Shown: positions 1 through 10,569, counted from the first letter of the stretch. The stretch: 64,000 nucleotides of DNA from Lusitaniella coriacea LEGE 07157 (GCF_015207425.1 NZ_JADEWZ010000015.1:1-64000); one strand, 5' to 3'. Translations and numbers: made by a program. Notes: generated from the sequence alone by a model not told the origin.

Positions 1-1
1 T

Positions 2-1222
2 TTAGAAAATTACGAACAATCGATAGCTGACCATACCAAAGCAATCGAACTCAACCCCGCAAACCCCGGCTATTACGAAGAGCGTGCTTGGGCTTTTTCT
101 GCTTCAGGTCGGGATGAAGAGGCGAGGGCGGACTACACGAAAGCGAGCAAACTCAAGTCAGACTATGCCTCAGCTTATTACAATTTTGGCAATACTTTAT
201 TTGATTTAGGCAAATATGAAGAAGCAATCGCCAATTACACCAAAGCAATTGACCTCAAGCCTAGAGATTTCTATTATTACGATCGCGGAAACGCTTTATC
301 GGATTTAGGCAAGTATAAAGAAGCGATCGCGGACTATACTAATGCGATTGCACTCGATCCCAAAAATTCTGATTATTATTACGATCGCGGAAATGCTTGG
401 TTTGATTTAGAAAGATATCAAGACGCGATCGCGGACTACACTGACGCGATTGAACTCGATCCCACAAACCCCGATTATTACAACGATCGCGGTCGAGAGT
501 GGTGTCATTTAGAAAATTACGAACAATCGATAGCTGACCATACCAAAGCAATCGAACTCAACCCCGCAAACCCCGGCTATTACGAAGAGCGTGCTTGGGC
601 TTTTTCTGCTTCAGGTCGGGATGAAGAGGCGAGGACAGACTACACGAAAGCGAGCAAACTCAAGTCAGACTACGCCTCAGCTTATTACAATTTTGGCAAT
701 ACTTTATTGGATTTAAGCAAATATGAAGAAGCAATCGACAATTACACCAAAGCAATTGGCCTCAAGCCTACAGATTTCTATTATTACGATCGCGGAAATG
801 CTTTGTCAGATTTAGGCAAGTATAAAGAAGCGATCGCGGACTATACTAATGCGATCGAACTCAATCCCAAAGACTCCGATTATTATTACGATCGCGGAAA
901 TGCTTGGTTTGATTTAGAAAGATATCAAGACGCGATCGCGGACTACACTAATGCGATTGCACTCAATCCCAAAGATTCCGATTATTATTACGATCGCGGA
1001 AATGCGTGGTTTGATTTAAAAAGATATCAAGACGCGATCGCGGACTATACTAATGCGATCGAACTCAATCCCAAAGACTCCGATTATTATTACGATCGCG
1101 GAAATGCTTGGTTTGATTTAAAAAGATATCAAGACGCGATCGCGGACTACACTAAAGCAATCGAACTCGATCCTGACTTCACTGATGCAGACTACAATCG
1201 CCGCATGGCTTTAAGCTTCTAA
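2..1222 (+). CDS. TPR repeat protein, 5' end outside window
   Basis: The frame is open from the first bases of the window to TAA at 1220-1222 (406 codons visible), so the gene begins upstream; the TTG near 707 is internal. It encodes about twelve tetratricopeptide units of 34 residues. The last five are nearly identical, with a core like YYYDRGNAWFDLKRYQDAIA. TPRs form helical-hairpin superhelices that bind proteins; the partner is unknown. No membrane segment or catalytic domain is visible in the part present. At DNA level positions 1 onward repeat at 508 onward (507-bp period, 169 codons) with very few changes, a recent internal duplication. Many units carry GCGATCGC at the same codons (DAIAD). 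Call sure as a TPR protein, function unknown. Confidence 0.85.
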   Translation, partial: LENYEQSIADHTKAIELNPANPGYYEERAWAFSASGRDEEARADYTKASKLKSDYASAYYNFGNTLFDLGKYEEAIANYTKAIDLKPRDFYYYDRGNALSDLGKYKEAIADYTNAIALDPKNSDYYYDRGNAWFDLERYQDAIADYTDAIELDPTNPDYYNDRGREWCHLENYEQSIADHTKAIELNPANPGYYEERAWAFSASGRDEEARTDYTKASKLKSDYASAYYNFGNTLLDLSKYEEAIDNYTKAIGLKPTDFYYYDRGNALSDLGKYKEAIADYTNAIELNPKDSDYYYDRGNAWFDLERYQDAIADYTNAIALNPKDSDYYYDRGNAWFDLKRYQDAIADYTNAIELNPKDSDYYYDRGNAWFDLKRYQDAIADYTKAIELDPDFTDADYNRRMALSF

Positions 1223-1253
1223 TACACATTAAGCGTGAGTTCTAAAACGGAAT

Positions 1254-1278
1254 AGGAGCGCAAGCATTGCGCCCCTAC
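1254..1278. repeat. Short dispersed palindromic repeat (GCGCAAGCATTGCGC type)
   Basis: The near-palindrome GCGCAAGCATTGCGCCCCTAC also occurs, in one or the other orientation, near 28556-28580, 34303-34325 and inside the ABC exporter gene at 26170-26194. It is a small interspersed repeat of this genome, here between the TPR gene and the CRISPR array. Confidence 0.7.
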
Positions 1279-1281
1279 ATT

Positions 1282-1976
1282 ATTTTTAACTAATCCGATT
1301 TAACCCAGTCGGTAGGGTTGCTGGTATAAATCTGCTATGCGGCATTAGCGTTCCTTGTTTCCAACTAATCCGATTTAACCCAGTCGGTAGGGGTCACGGA
1401 GTTTACGAGCGGCTTATTCAGATGCCCGACAGAGGGTTTCCAACTAATCCGATTTAACCCAGTCGGTAGGGCAGCGCTCATCTTTTCAGTAGGTATGACT
1501 ATGACTCGTTTCCAACTAATCCGATTTAACCCAGTCGGTAGGGGATAACGGCGATTGCACTTATGTATCGCCATGTGACGGGAAGTTTCCAACTAATCCG
1601 ATTTAACCCAGTCGGTAGGGGCCAGAAAGCCCAAGGCTTACCAAACGATCATGGCGTTTCCAACTAATCCGATTTAACCCAGTCGGTAGGGGAGACAACC
1701 CCAGACTATCGCTACCCGTTCGTCATTGTTTCCAACTAATCCGATTTAACCCAGTCGGTAGGGCGTTTGTCTAAACATTTTGTGTGTAATACACAAAAGT
1801 TTCCAACTAATCCGATTTAACCCAGTCGGTAGGGTGTTCATACCCAACAAATAAAAACGATTGTCAAAGGTTTCCAACTAATCCGATTTAACCCAGTCGG
1901 TAGGGAAAATGTCCATGACCGACGACGTTGGGGGCGACCCGTTTCCAACTAATCCGATTTAACCCAGTCGGTAGGG
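1282..1976 (-). CRISPR. CRISPR array 1: 10 repeats, 9 spacers
   Basis: Ten 36-bp repeats start at 1282, 1357, 1436, 1508, 1585, 1656, 1728, 1799, 1870 and 1941; spacers are 35-43 bp. On the plus strand the repeat begins GTTTCCAACTAATCC and ends CAGTCGGTAGGG. Read on the minus strand it begins CCCTACCGACTGGG and ends GTTGGAAAC, the usual GAAAC-type 3' end. The repeat at 1282-1317 is degenerate in its first six bases, as expected for the oldest, trailer end. Both features place the leader at the right (above 1976) and transcription on the minus strand. No cas gene lies in the window, so subtype cannot be assigned. Confidence 0.97.
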
Positions 1977-2545
1977 AGTTCGTCTGACAGCCCAGACCCA
2001 GTAAGGGTTTCAGCCGCCGAATCGACGCACCTCTTCAAATTATAGTCTACGACTCCAAAAATTGCCAATTTTACACCCCTCAAATCCAGTCTGCGCAAGG
2101 CATCGACGCAGTTCAACGAAAAAATGCGGGTTTCAGCGATTCGGCGAGGTGCGTCGATTAGTACACCTTGAAAAGCAGAAAAACGACATACCCTTTGTCA
2201 TGTAAGGCTTTGAGGCACTTTTGCGTTAGCCCTTCACCTCAAAAAAAACCATCGACGCACCCCTTTGGCAAGTGGGAGACGTGGTGACGCAGCGACGTGA
2301 TGAGCATTATTCGCACACTAAAATTCATGCAACTTAATTGCTGAAAACTAGAAAGGAAAAGGGTTTTGGTGATTTTCTTTCTTTCTGCACCTCCAGAAAA
2401 CCGCTCGACGCACTCCAGAGGAAACCCCCTTTTCCGACAATTCAGGCTATATTCACAGCCTCTCTCTCCCCCAGCCTCCCCAGCTCCCTCATCTCCCCCA
2501 GCTCACCTTCACCGATGTCCTAATACTCCCAACGATAGCCATAAC
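1977..2545 (-). other. CRISPR array 1 leader and adjoining non-coding region
   Basis: This 569-bp stretch has no convincing gene. Next to the array it holds a leader-like segment. On the minus strand GTGCGTCGA or a one-base variant recurs (plus-strand copies of TCGACGCAC near 2017, 2249 and 2404; the opposite orientation near 2151), and GGGTTTCAGC occurs on the plus strand near 2008 and 2128. The two short plus-strand open frames at 2338-2641 have no ribosome-binding site and low-complexity proline/serine-rich translations. Confidence 0.6.
2039..2068 (-). promoter_or_regulatory. Candidate CRISPR leader promoter
   Basis: On the minus strand TTGGCA (2068-2063) is followed after 18 bp by a perfect TATAAT (2044-2039). 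This would start a transcript near 2031, about 55 bases before the first repeat. It is the only strong sigma-70-like pair noticed in the leader. Confidence 0.5.
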
Positions 2546-3622
2546 TCACTCGCGGGGCGCAAATTCAGCCCCAGCAAGCGCTTTATCTATATCCAACGCC
2601 AAAAACCGATCCACCGCTTCATAGAGCCAGCAAACCCCTAGGGTGACATCCTGGCTGGTTTTTTGGAACCCAACCGCGAGCGCTAATTTTTCTGTGGTGG
2701 GATGGATACTTAGGGCATACATATCGCAGAGATTGGGGAAATCCCCTTGCATTCGCACGAGGGTTTTTTGACTGTCTTTTAAAAGTTGGCAAATTTGAGC
2801 GGGTTGCATATAAACGCGATCGATCGTCCAACTGCGGATGAAGATTGAGGTACAGTCTAAATTTCCCGGAAGCGCGATCGCGATCGGATCTTCTTCTCGA
2901 CTCGAACTGAGGTGCAGGCTTTTTCCGGGGGGAAGAAAAAAGTTTTGTTCGGATTCTGGCGCAACGGGATAGAAGATATAAAAACCGACGGGATTGAGGT
3001 TGTCACAACGACGCAATACCCGCATCCCCGTTCCATAAAATTGCGCCCATTTACGCAGCAAGCGAGCAATGCGATGGGGAACCGCCGCCGTGTTGTTGTT
3101 CATCCAGTTGTAATTTCGCGCTAGGAAACTAGCAACCAAAATTGCATCGGTTCTGGGGTTAAAGGCATCGGTTGCAAATTCTACTTTAGGGGTACTGTCG
3201 GTTTCAAGAGGGCGTGTTAGCTTGGATAGAGTGTTGATTTGCAAACAAATGGTATTCCCGTCAAAGGTTTTGTTAATCAGTCCCAAAGCAACCAGTTTAT
3301 CGAGGATCAATCCGGCGGCGCGATCGCTTCCTCGCTCTTTATGAGCGTAAAAAACGGCGGCGGCTTCGCGATGGGTACAGGGAATAAAACCTTGAGGCAA
3401 ACTTAGCTCTTTGAGGGGAGATTGAGGGGTTTTTCCCGAAGTAAATTGCTGTTTGAGGAGAAGATACGCCCACAAACGCACGAAGTATTCCGCCCGACAG
3501 CGAGTTAGTCCCACGACTCGATTTGTCGGTTTCATCAGCCGCGAAACGTAATGACGTTGTTGTTCGATAGGGAACAATCGATCCATCTCTTCTGGATTAA
3601 TACCGGATTGCATTGACGACAT
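2546..3622 (-). CDS. Conserved hypothetical protein with GNAT-like C-terminus
   Basis: The 358-residue protein is soluble with no signal peptide or membrane segment. I do not recognise a named family for the N-terminal half, which is rich in Arg and aromatic residues (RHYVSRLMKPTNRVVGLTR). The mid-region (about 85-130) looks like a winged-helix-type alpha-beta segment (AAGLILDKLVALGLINKTF). The C-terminal part contains YALSIHPTTEKLALAVGFQK, reminiscent of acetyltransferase-fold proteins; this is a resemblance, not an assignment. The start at 3622 is ATG; a second ATG lies three codons downstream. It is transcribed away from the LuxR gene, with 290 bp between the two start codons. Confidence 0.7.
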   Translation of the reverse strand: MSSMQSGINPEEMDRLFPIEQQRHYVSRLMKPTNRVVGLTRCRAEYFVRLWAYLLLKQQFTSGKTPQSPLKELSLPQGFIPCTHREAAAVFYAHKERGSDRAAGLILDKLVALGLINKTFDGNTICLQINTLSKLTRPLETDSTPKVEFATDAFNPRTDAILVASFLARNYNWMNNNTAAVPHRIARLLRKWAQFYGTGMRVLRRCDNLNPVGFYIFYPVAPESEQNFFLPPGKSLHLSSSREEDPIAIALPGNLDCTSIFIRSWTIDRVYMQPAQICQLLKDSQKTLVRMQGDFPNLCDMYALSIHPTTEKLALAVGFQKTSQDVTLGVCWLYEAVDRFLALDIDKALAGAEFAPRE

Positions 3623-3802
3623 ACTGTTTAAACTCTACCGAAGCAACTCTCCAGATTTCGTAAAAATAGAATAATGACTCAAAGGATCTAAAAAACTTCA
3701 CCCCACTTCAGTTTAATTCTACTTGAGTCAGGGCAAAACACCCCACTAGGGCGTGCTACAAGGCAATCATTGCACCTTCAGAGACTCCTTGGACAGAATG
3801 TT

Positions 3803-3851
3803 TTCATAAGAACTTCATGAAGAGTTCATGAAATGTTCATGAAATGTTCAT
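3803..3851 (+). promoter_or_regulatory. Five TTCAT boxes at exact 11-bp spacing
   Basis: TTCAT begins at 3803, 3814, 3825, 3836 and 3847, one per helical turn; the middle three read TTCATGAA. Direct repeats at 11 bp are the typical target layout of OmpR/PhoB-family response regulators, which bind one face of DNA as head-to-tail dimers. The array lies just upstream of the preferred start of the PAS-LuxR gene (3913). Confidence 0.6.
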
Positions 3852-3912
3852 CGATCGCGGAAAGAAATTGGCTCTTTGGCGCGATCGCGAAAAATTTGAG
3901 GATATTCACCCT

Positions 3913-4539
3913 ATGTTTGCTACTGCTTCTATCATGAATCCCCGTCGCGAAACGCCCCCACTCAAGCACCTTGCTTCAAAAAAGCAAAACTTTAAGCGCG
4001 AACCCATTTTTCAAGCCATCCTAGAAGGGTTCGTTGATGGCGTAATCGTCTTGAATCATCGCGGCGAATTTTTACACGCGAACCACAAAGCTTGCGCCTT
4101 ATGCGAGCAATTACCCAATCGTTCGTCCCTTCCCCACAACGTTCCCGAAGACATTTGGCGCGTCTGCGAAGCACTCCTCGACAGTCGCGACTGTTTTCCA
4201 CGCCAGCGATTCGCAATTGAATCCGAAGTCAGCACGATCCACGAAACATCCCTCCGCCTGCGAGGACGATGGTTCCAGTTAGTGGAGAGCGATCCCCCCT
4301 ATCTCTTAATCGTCCTTGAAGATCGCCAACAGTCGATCCAACAACAGGCGATCGCGGACAAAGAAAAATACGGCTTAACCCGCCGCGAAGCGGAGGTTTG
4401 GGCATTGCGACGCGCTCACCACTCCTACAAAGCCATTGCAGCCAAACTCTACATTTCCGAAAACACCGTTAAAAAGCACATGAAGAACATTAACGCCAAA
4501 CGACAAGCCGTAATGTGGGCGGAAGAAGATCGGAATTAG
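3913..4539 (+). CDS. PAS-domain LuxR-type transcriptional regulator
   Basis: The protein (208 residues from 3913) has an N-terminal PAS-like sensor segment (about 30-130, with GVIVLNHRGEFLHANHKAC) and a C-terminal LuxR/GerE helix-turn-helix: LTRREAEVWALRRAHHSYK, then IAAKLYISENTVKKHMKNI. No receiver domain is present, so it is probably a ligand- or redox-sensing one-component regulator. An upstream ATG at 3844 extends the frame by 23 codons but lies within the TTCAT box array and has no ribosome-binding site. ATG 3913 is preceded by GAGGA and is preferred. The regulon is unknown; the next gene, 186 bp on, is Coq4-like. Confidence 0.85.
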   Translation: MFATASIMNPRRETPPLKHLASKKQNFKREPIFQAILEGFVDGVIVLNHRGEFLHANHKACALCEQLPNRSSLPHNVPEDIWRVCEALLDSRDCFPRQRFAIESEVSTIHETSLRLRGRWFQLVESDPPYLLIVLEDRQQSIQQQAIADKEKYGLTRREAEVWALRRAHHSYKAIAAKLYISENTVKKHMKNINAKRQAVMWAEEDRN

Positions 4540-4725
4540 AGAAAAAGTTGCATAAATTTGTCTATTCACTCCTATAGCTTTAATAAGCAGACGAAGTACA
4601 ACTTGCTTCAGTCAGCGTGCTAGAACGCACGAAAAATCCTCATCAGGAAGCATCACTACACCCAATCGAGCAAACTCCGCTATCGGTGCGGATTGCTTGC
4701 AGCGTCTATCTTAAGAGGATTAATC

Positions 4726-5241
4726 ATGCAAGATTCCAGCCTAAACATTATTTTGAAACTTGCCCAAACCATCAACCCACAGGTGCAACCGAAACACGAC
4801 TTTAAAATCGACTTAGAATACTTGCGCAACCTTCCAGAAGGAAGTTTGGGTCATGCAGTCGCTTCCTTTCTCGACGAACATGGGTTTGAACCCCTCAATT
4901 CCGGGGATTGGATTCAGCGCACTCACGATGTTTGGCACGTCCTAACCGGACTCTCTCCCTCCACTAACGACGAACTCGTGCTTCAAGCCTTCACCCGCGC
5001 TCAATTGTTTCGCCCGTCCTGCGCTATCTTAGTCTTGCTAGGATTGATTGGCAATCGGTGCAGTTTTTCCGATATTCTCAAGGCGATTCAGTACGGCAGG
5101 CTTGCCAAACGCTTGATTGATTGGGATATTGAATCGGATTGGGTAACTCCCTTACTAGAAGTCCGCCAAAAGTTGGGAATTGTTCCCCTTCAAGAGCAAG
5201 CTACTATGGATTTAATCGGTTCTTCTGGGACGGCGATTTAG
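4726..5241 (+). CDS. Coq4-family protein
   Basis: The protein has 171 residues. The diagnostic motif HDxxH-x11-E is present as HDVWHVLTG followed by a Glu eleven residues after the second His, preceded by LPEGSLGHAVASFLDEHGFEPL. Coq4 proteins bind a divalent metal through this motif and act as a scaffold/decarboxylase-hydroxylase in ubiquinone synthesis. Cyanobacteria make plastoquinone instead, so the bacterial homologue's substrate is open. ATG 4726 has AAGAGGA upstream; the frame is open further up to TTG 4693, which is unlikely to be used. It could be co-transcribed with the LuxR gene. Confidence 0.85.
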   Translation: MQDSSLNIILKLAQTINPQVQPKHDFKIDLEYLRNLPEGSLGHAVASFLDEHGFEPLNSGDWIQRTHDVWHVLTGLSPSTNDELVLQAFTRAQLFRPSCAILVLLGLIGNRCSFSDILKAIQYGRLAKRLIDWDIESDWVTPLLEVRQKLGIVPLQEQATMDLIGSSGTAI

Positions 5242-5365
5242 TGAAAACACGCCACAATTTTGACTTGACAATATTGATTTTTTTTGCATAGAAAAATGAA
5301 AATTCAGAGCAAAACCCAGACGCAATCGAGGTTTTAGCATTTTTTGTTCTAAATTCGCGATTCGT

Positions 5366-5392
5366 TTAGCACTCTTGCCGTGAGAGTGCTAA
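5366..5392 (+). promoter_or_regulatory. CIRCE operator (HrcA site)
   Basis: TTAGCACTC-N9-GAGTGCTAA is a perfect match to the CIRCE inverted repeat bound by the heat-shock repressor HrcA. It sits 39 bp before the groEL start codon. A TTGACA at 5266-5271 with an AT-rich stretch about 17 bp later may be a promoter upstream of it. No hrcA gene is in the window. Confidence 0.97.
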
Positions 5393-5401
5393 ATTTGCTA
5401 A

Positions 5402-7120
<1,719 letters not shown>

Positions 7121-7158
7121 ACCCTCACCAAAAGCCTTTCAAGTATTTACTTGCCACG

Positions 7159-7193
7159 GACGCGATCTCTCTGAGATCGCGTCTTTCTATTTT
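7159..7193 (+). terminator. Rho-independent terminator after groEL
   Basis: GACGCGATCTC (7159-7169) and GAGATCGCGTC (7173-7183) form an 11-bp perfect stem with a three-base loop, followed by TTTCTATTTT. Confidence 0.85.
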
Positions 7194-7199
7194 GGAGTT

Positions 7200-7599
7200 G
7201 CCAGCCTATCCGTGATATAAAACCCGGTTGAATGCCCTCAGTGCGGAGAGTAAGGGAGCAGGGGAAGCAGGGGAAGCAGGGGAAGCAGGGGGAGTTTTTT
7301 GGGGAGACACGGTGAATTTTTAGAATGGGCAATTAGAAGGATTTGATATGACATTCCCTCAAATTCCCTAGATGTTCAATTTACTCTCTCGAATGGGAAA
7401 ACTATCACTACACGACTTTGAAGGTTATCGCTCGGACAACTGCTATATCTACGTTTTCGCGTGCTGCCTCCGGCAGACCCCGCAGAGATAGCGGATTTGC
7501 GACCAAATCGCCCGAAATGTCTATAATTGCGTTACCGCGATCGAAAAACTAAAAAAATGCCAACTCTTCCTGTTCCCTCTCAACTCCTGAAGTCTGATA
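7200..7599. repeat. Intergenic repeat-rich DNA
   Basis: There is no gene here. It contains a 28-bp segment at 7215-7242 (ATATAAAACCCGGTTGAATG and on) that recurs inverted at 52741-52768. It also has four tandem copies of a 9-bp unit (GGAAGCAGG) at about 7257-7292, and the GGGGAGACACGGTGA string that recurs in several other gaps of the window. Confidence 0.6.
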
Positions 7600-10569
7600 A
7601 TGAAATCAACAATAATTCCCTCTAAAATTGTTAAAGAGAGACGAGATTATAACGCTTGGGTTGCCAACGAAACACTTGAGGACTATTCCCTCCGATATGC
7701 GCCTAAATCGTTTCGTAGATGGTCTGAAGCGACAGTTGCGAATACTGCTTTGGGCGGTATTTCTTTTCTGGCTTTAGAAGCAATCGGCGGCTCGTTAGTC
7801 ATTGGCTATGGATTTGCCAATACGTTCTGGGCGATTGTTATTGTTAGTGCATTGATTTTTGCGGCTGGCGTGCCAATTGCTTACTATGCGGCAAAATACA
7901 ACATTGATATCGATTTATTAACAAGAGGAGCGGGTTTTGGCTACATCGGCTCGACGATTACCTCCCTTGTTTATGCCTCATTTACTTTTATTTTCTTTGC
8001 CCTAGAAGCGGCAATTATGGCTCAAGCGCTGAAGCTCTATTTTGGCTTGCCGCTCTCTTTGGGATATTTATTCTGTTCTCTGATTATTATTCCTTTAGTC
8101 TTTTATGGCGTAACTTTGATTAATAAGTTGCAATTGTGGACGCAACCTATATGGTTATCTCTCATGATTGCCCCTTATATTTTTGTTGGGTATAAAGAGC
8201 CAGATTGTTGGAGCAATTGGCTGAATTTTGGAGGAAATTCACCAAGTGGTGCGAGTTTCGATCCGCTATTATTTGGAGCAGCCGCAACCGTCATCTTCTC
8301 TTTAATCGCTCAACTGGGAGAACAGGTTGATTACCTGCGTTTTTTGCCAGATAAGCAGGAAAATAACCGCTTGAGGTGGTGGGGTGCTGTCATTGCAGCC
8401 GGTCCCGGTTGGATTATTGTAGGGGCAGCTAAACTCTTGGGGGGAGCCTTTTTAACCTCTCTCGCGATCGCGCACGGCACTAGTTTGATCCAAGCAAAAG
8501 AACCAATCCAAATGTATTTGGCAGGCTTTGCCGATGTGTTTGGCAATCCCAAAATAACGCTTGCTGTCGCGGTGCTATTCGTCATTATTTCCCAAATTAA
8601 GATTAACGTCACCAATGCCTACGCGGGTTCTCTCGCGTGGTCTAACTTTTTCTCCCGCTTAACCCACTCCCATCCGGGACGAGTCGTCTGGCTGATTTTT
8701 AATATCGCGATCGCGCTTTTGCTGATGGAGTTAGGCGTATTCGACACCCTAGAAGCGGTTTTAGGGCTGTATTCCCACGTTGCAATTGCCTGGGTTGGGG
8801 CTTTAGTTGCCGATTTGGCGATCAATAAACCCCTGAAACTCAGTCCCTCGTACATCGAATTCAAACGCGCTTATTTATATAATTTCAATCCCGTTGGCTT
8901 TGGTTCGATGGCGATCGCGTCCCTCATCTCCATTCTTGCCTTTATTGGCACTTTTGGGGATTATGCCCAAGCTTACTCCTCATTTCTCGCTTTAGGAATT
9001 GCCTTCACGCTCTCGCCTCTGATTGCTTGGCTGACTCAAGGAAAATATTACATTGCCAGAGAGAACCCTCTACGTCAGACGGTGAATCTCAATCCTCCCC
9101 TCATTACCTGCTATGTTTGCGAACAATCCTACGAACCCGATGATAGCGCCTATTGTCCGGTGTATGACAGCTATATTTGTTCTCTGTGTTGCAGTTTAGA
9201 AGCAAAATGTCACGACAGTTGCAAAACAACCGAAGAACAACCTTCTCTAATTCAAACGCTGGCATCAGTTCTGTTTCAGAATAAACTTTCTCCCCAACTC
9301 AGCATCAGAATTATCCGCTTCACAGCCTCTTTCTTGTTGTTAGCTGGAATTGTTGGCGCAACTGTTGGATTTGTTTTCTACTTTGGCATTGGGGAATCTT
9401 CTCAATTTTCCGCGCTTGCGACAGCAATGCTCCTCAAAATCTTTTCAGTACTCTACGTTCTGCTATTAGTATTCTGTGCGATGGGAGCTTGGTGGTTTGT
9501 CCTCAGCGAAGAAAGCCGGGTGCTAGCAGAAGAAGAACTCGAAAAGCAAAACGACCAACTCCAAGGCGAAATACAAGAGCGACAGCGAGCGCAAACCGCG
9601 CTACAAGGTTTGACCCACGAGTTAGAGATGCGAGTCGAACAGCGCACCGCAGAACTCTCTGAAGCCCTAACGAATCTCAAACAAACTCAAAGCCAACTGG
9701 TACAGACAGAAAAAATGTCCAGTTTGGGACAGTTAGTGGCTGGGGTGGCTCATGAAATCAATAATCCCGTGAACTTCATCCACGGCAATGTCACTCACGC
9801 AACGGGCTATATCCAAGATTTACTGGAATTAATCCAAGCCTATCGAACAGAATTTCCGCATTCACCGCCAATCATAGAAGACCTTACAGAAGAAATTGAA
9901 CTCGATTTTTTGTTAGAAGACTTGCCCAACCTCCTCACATCAATGCAAGTCGGCACAGAACGCATTCGCGAAATAGTTCTTTCCTTGCGCGTGTTTTCCC
10001 GTTTGGATGAAGCAGAATGCAAAGCAGTCAATCTGCACGAAGGCATTGATAGCACGTTAATGATTTTAGGGAACCGCCTCAAAGCGACTTCAGAGCGCCC
10101 GCAAATTGAAATTGTGCGGGATTACGGTGCATTACCTCTGGTTGAATGCTATGCGGGACAATTAAATCAGGTTTTTATGAACTTGTTCGCTAACGCGATC
10201 GATGCGTTTGAGGAGTATAACAAAGGGCGTTCCTACCCAGAAATCGCGAACAATCCCAACCGAATGACCATTCAAACCCGCTTGCTTGAGGATAACAAAG
10301 TCTTAATCGCGATCGCGGACAACGGGACAGGAATTTCCCAAGATGTTCGTACAAAAGTGTTTGAGCCTTTTTTTACCACCAAAGGAGTCGAGCGCGGGAC
10401 GGGACTCGGACTTTCGATTTCCTACCAAATTGTTGTCGAAAAGCATCAAGGCACGTTTCGTTGTGTCTCCTCCCCCGGAGAAGGAACGACGTTTATTATT
10501 GAGATTCCTACCTCGCTAGATTTGAAAGGAGAGGAAAACTCGAACTCTCCCAATAAGATTCCTTGCTGA
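7600..10569 (+). CDS. NCS1 permease-like sensor histidine kinase
   Basis: This 989-residue fusion begins with a permease-like domain of the cytosine/purine (NCS1) type, about residues 25-495, with roughly twelve hydrophobic helices (GGSLVIGYGFANTFWAIVIV and on). A cysteine-rich knuckle follows: C504-x2-C507, C519, C527-x2-C530-C531, C537 and C541, likely metal binding. Two more membrane helices lie at about 575-635, then a coiled coil. The kinase core has H-box GVAHEINNP with phospho-acceptor His718, an N-box (NLFANAIDAF), G1 (DNGTGI), F-box (FEPFFTT) and G2 (GTGLGLSI). It should autophosphorylate on ATP and sense a transported or bound solute, by analogy with transporter-linked kinases such as CbrA. 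No receiver or partner regulator is adjacent. Single gene, start ATG 7600 with a weak ribosome-binding site. Confidence 0.9.
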   Translation: MKSTIIPSKIVKERRDYNAWVANETLEDYSLRYAPKSFRRWSEATVANTALGGISFLALEAIGGSLVIGYGFANTFWAIVIVSALIFAAGVPIAYYAAKYNIDIDLLTRGAGFGYIGSTITSLVYASFTFIFFALEAAIMAQALKLYFGLPLSLGYLFCSLIIIPLVFYGVTLINKLQLWTQPIWLSLMIAPYIFVGYKEPDCWSNWLNFGGNSPSGASFDPLLFGAAATVIFSLIAQLGEQVDYLRFLPDKQENNRLRWWGAVIAAGPGWIIVGAAKLLGGAFLTSLAIAHGTSLIQAKEPIQMYLAGFADVFGNPKITLAVAVLFVIISQIKINVTNAYAGSLAWSNFFSRLTHSHPGRVVWLIFNIAIALLLMELGVFDTLEAVLGLYSHVAIAWVGALVADLAINKPLKLSPSYIEFKRAYLYNFNPVGFGSMAIASLISILAFIGTFGDYAQAYSSFLALGIAFTLSPLIAWLTQGKYYIARENPLRQTVNLNPPLITCYVCEQSYEPDDSAYCPVYDSYICSLCCSLEAKCHDSCKTTEEQPSLIQTLASVLFQNKLSPQLSIRIIRFTASFLLLAGIVGATVGFVFYFGIGESSQFSALATAMLLKIFSVLYVLLLVFCAMGAWWFVLSEESRVLAEEELEKQNDQLQGEIQERQRAQTALQGLTHELEMRVEQRTAELSEALTNLKQTQSQLVQTEKMSSLGQLVAGVAHEINNPVNFIHGNVTHATGYIQDLLELIQAYRTEFPHSPPIIEDLTEEIELDFLLEDLPNLLTSMQVGTERIREIVLSLRVFSRLDEAECKAVNLHEGIDSTLMILGNRLKATSERPQIEIVRDYGALPLVECYAGQLNQVFMNLFANAIDAFEEYNKGRSYPEIANNPNRMTIQTRLLEDNKVLIAIADNGTGISQDVRTKVFEPFFTTKGVERGTGLGLSISYQIVVEKHQGTFRCVSSPGEGTTFIIEIPTSLDLKGEENSNSPNKIPC

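Noticed and set aside
1365-1592. Minus-strand open frame in CRISPR array 1
   Set aside because: It is built from repeats and spacers; translation is periodic repeat sequence with no ribosome-binding site.
2338-2641. Two plus-strand frames of 61 and 91 codons
   Set aside because: Low-complexity Ser/Pro-rich translation, overlap the 3' end of the minus-strand gene, no ribosome-binding site.
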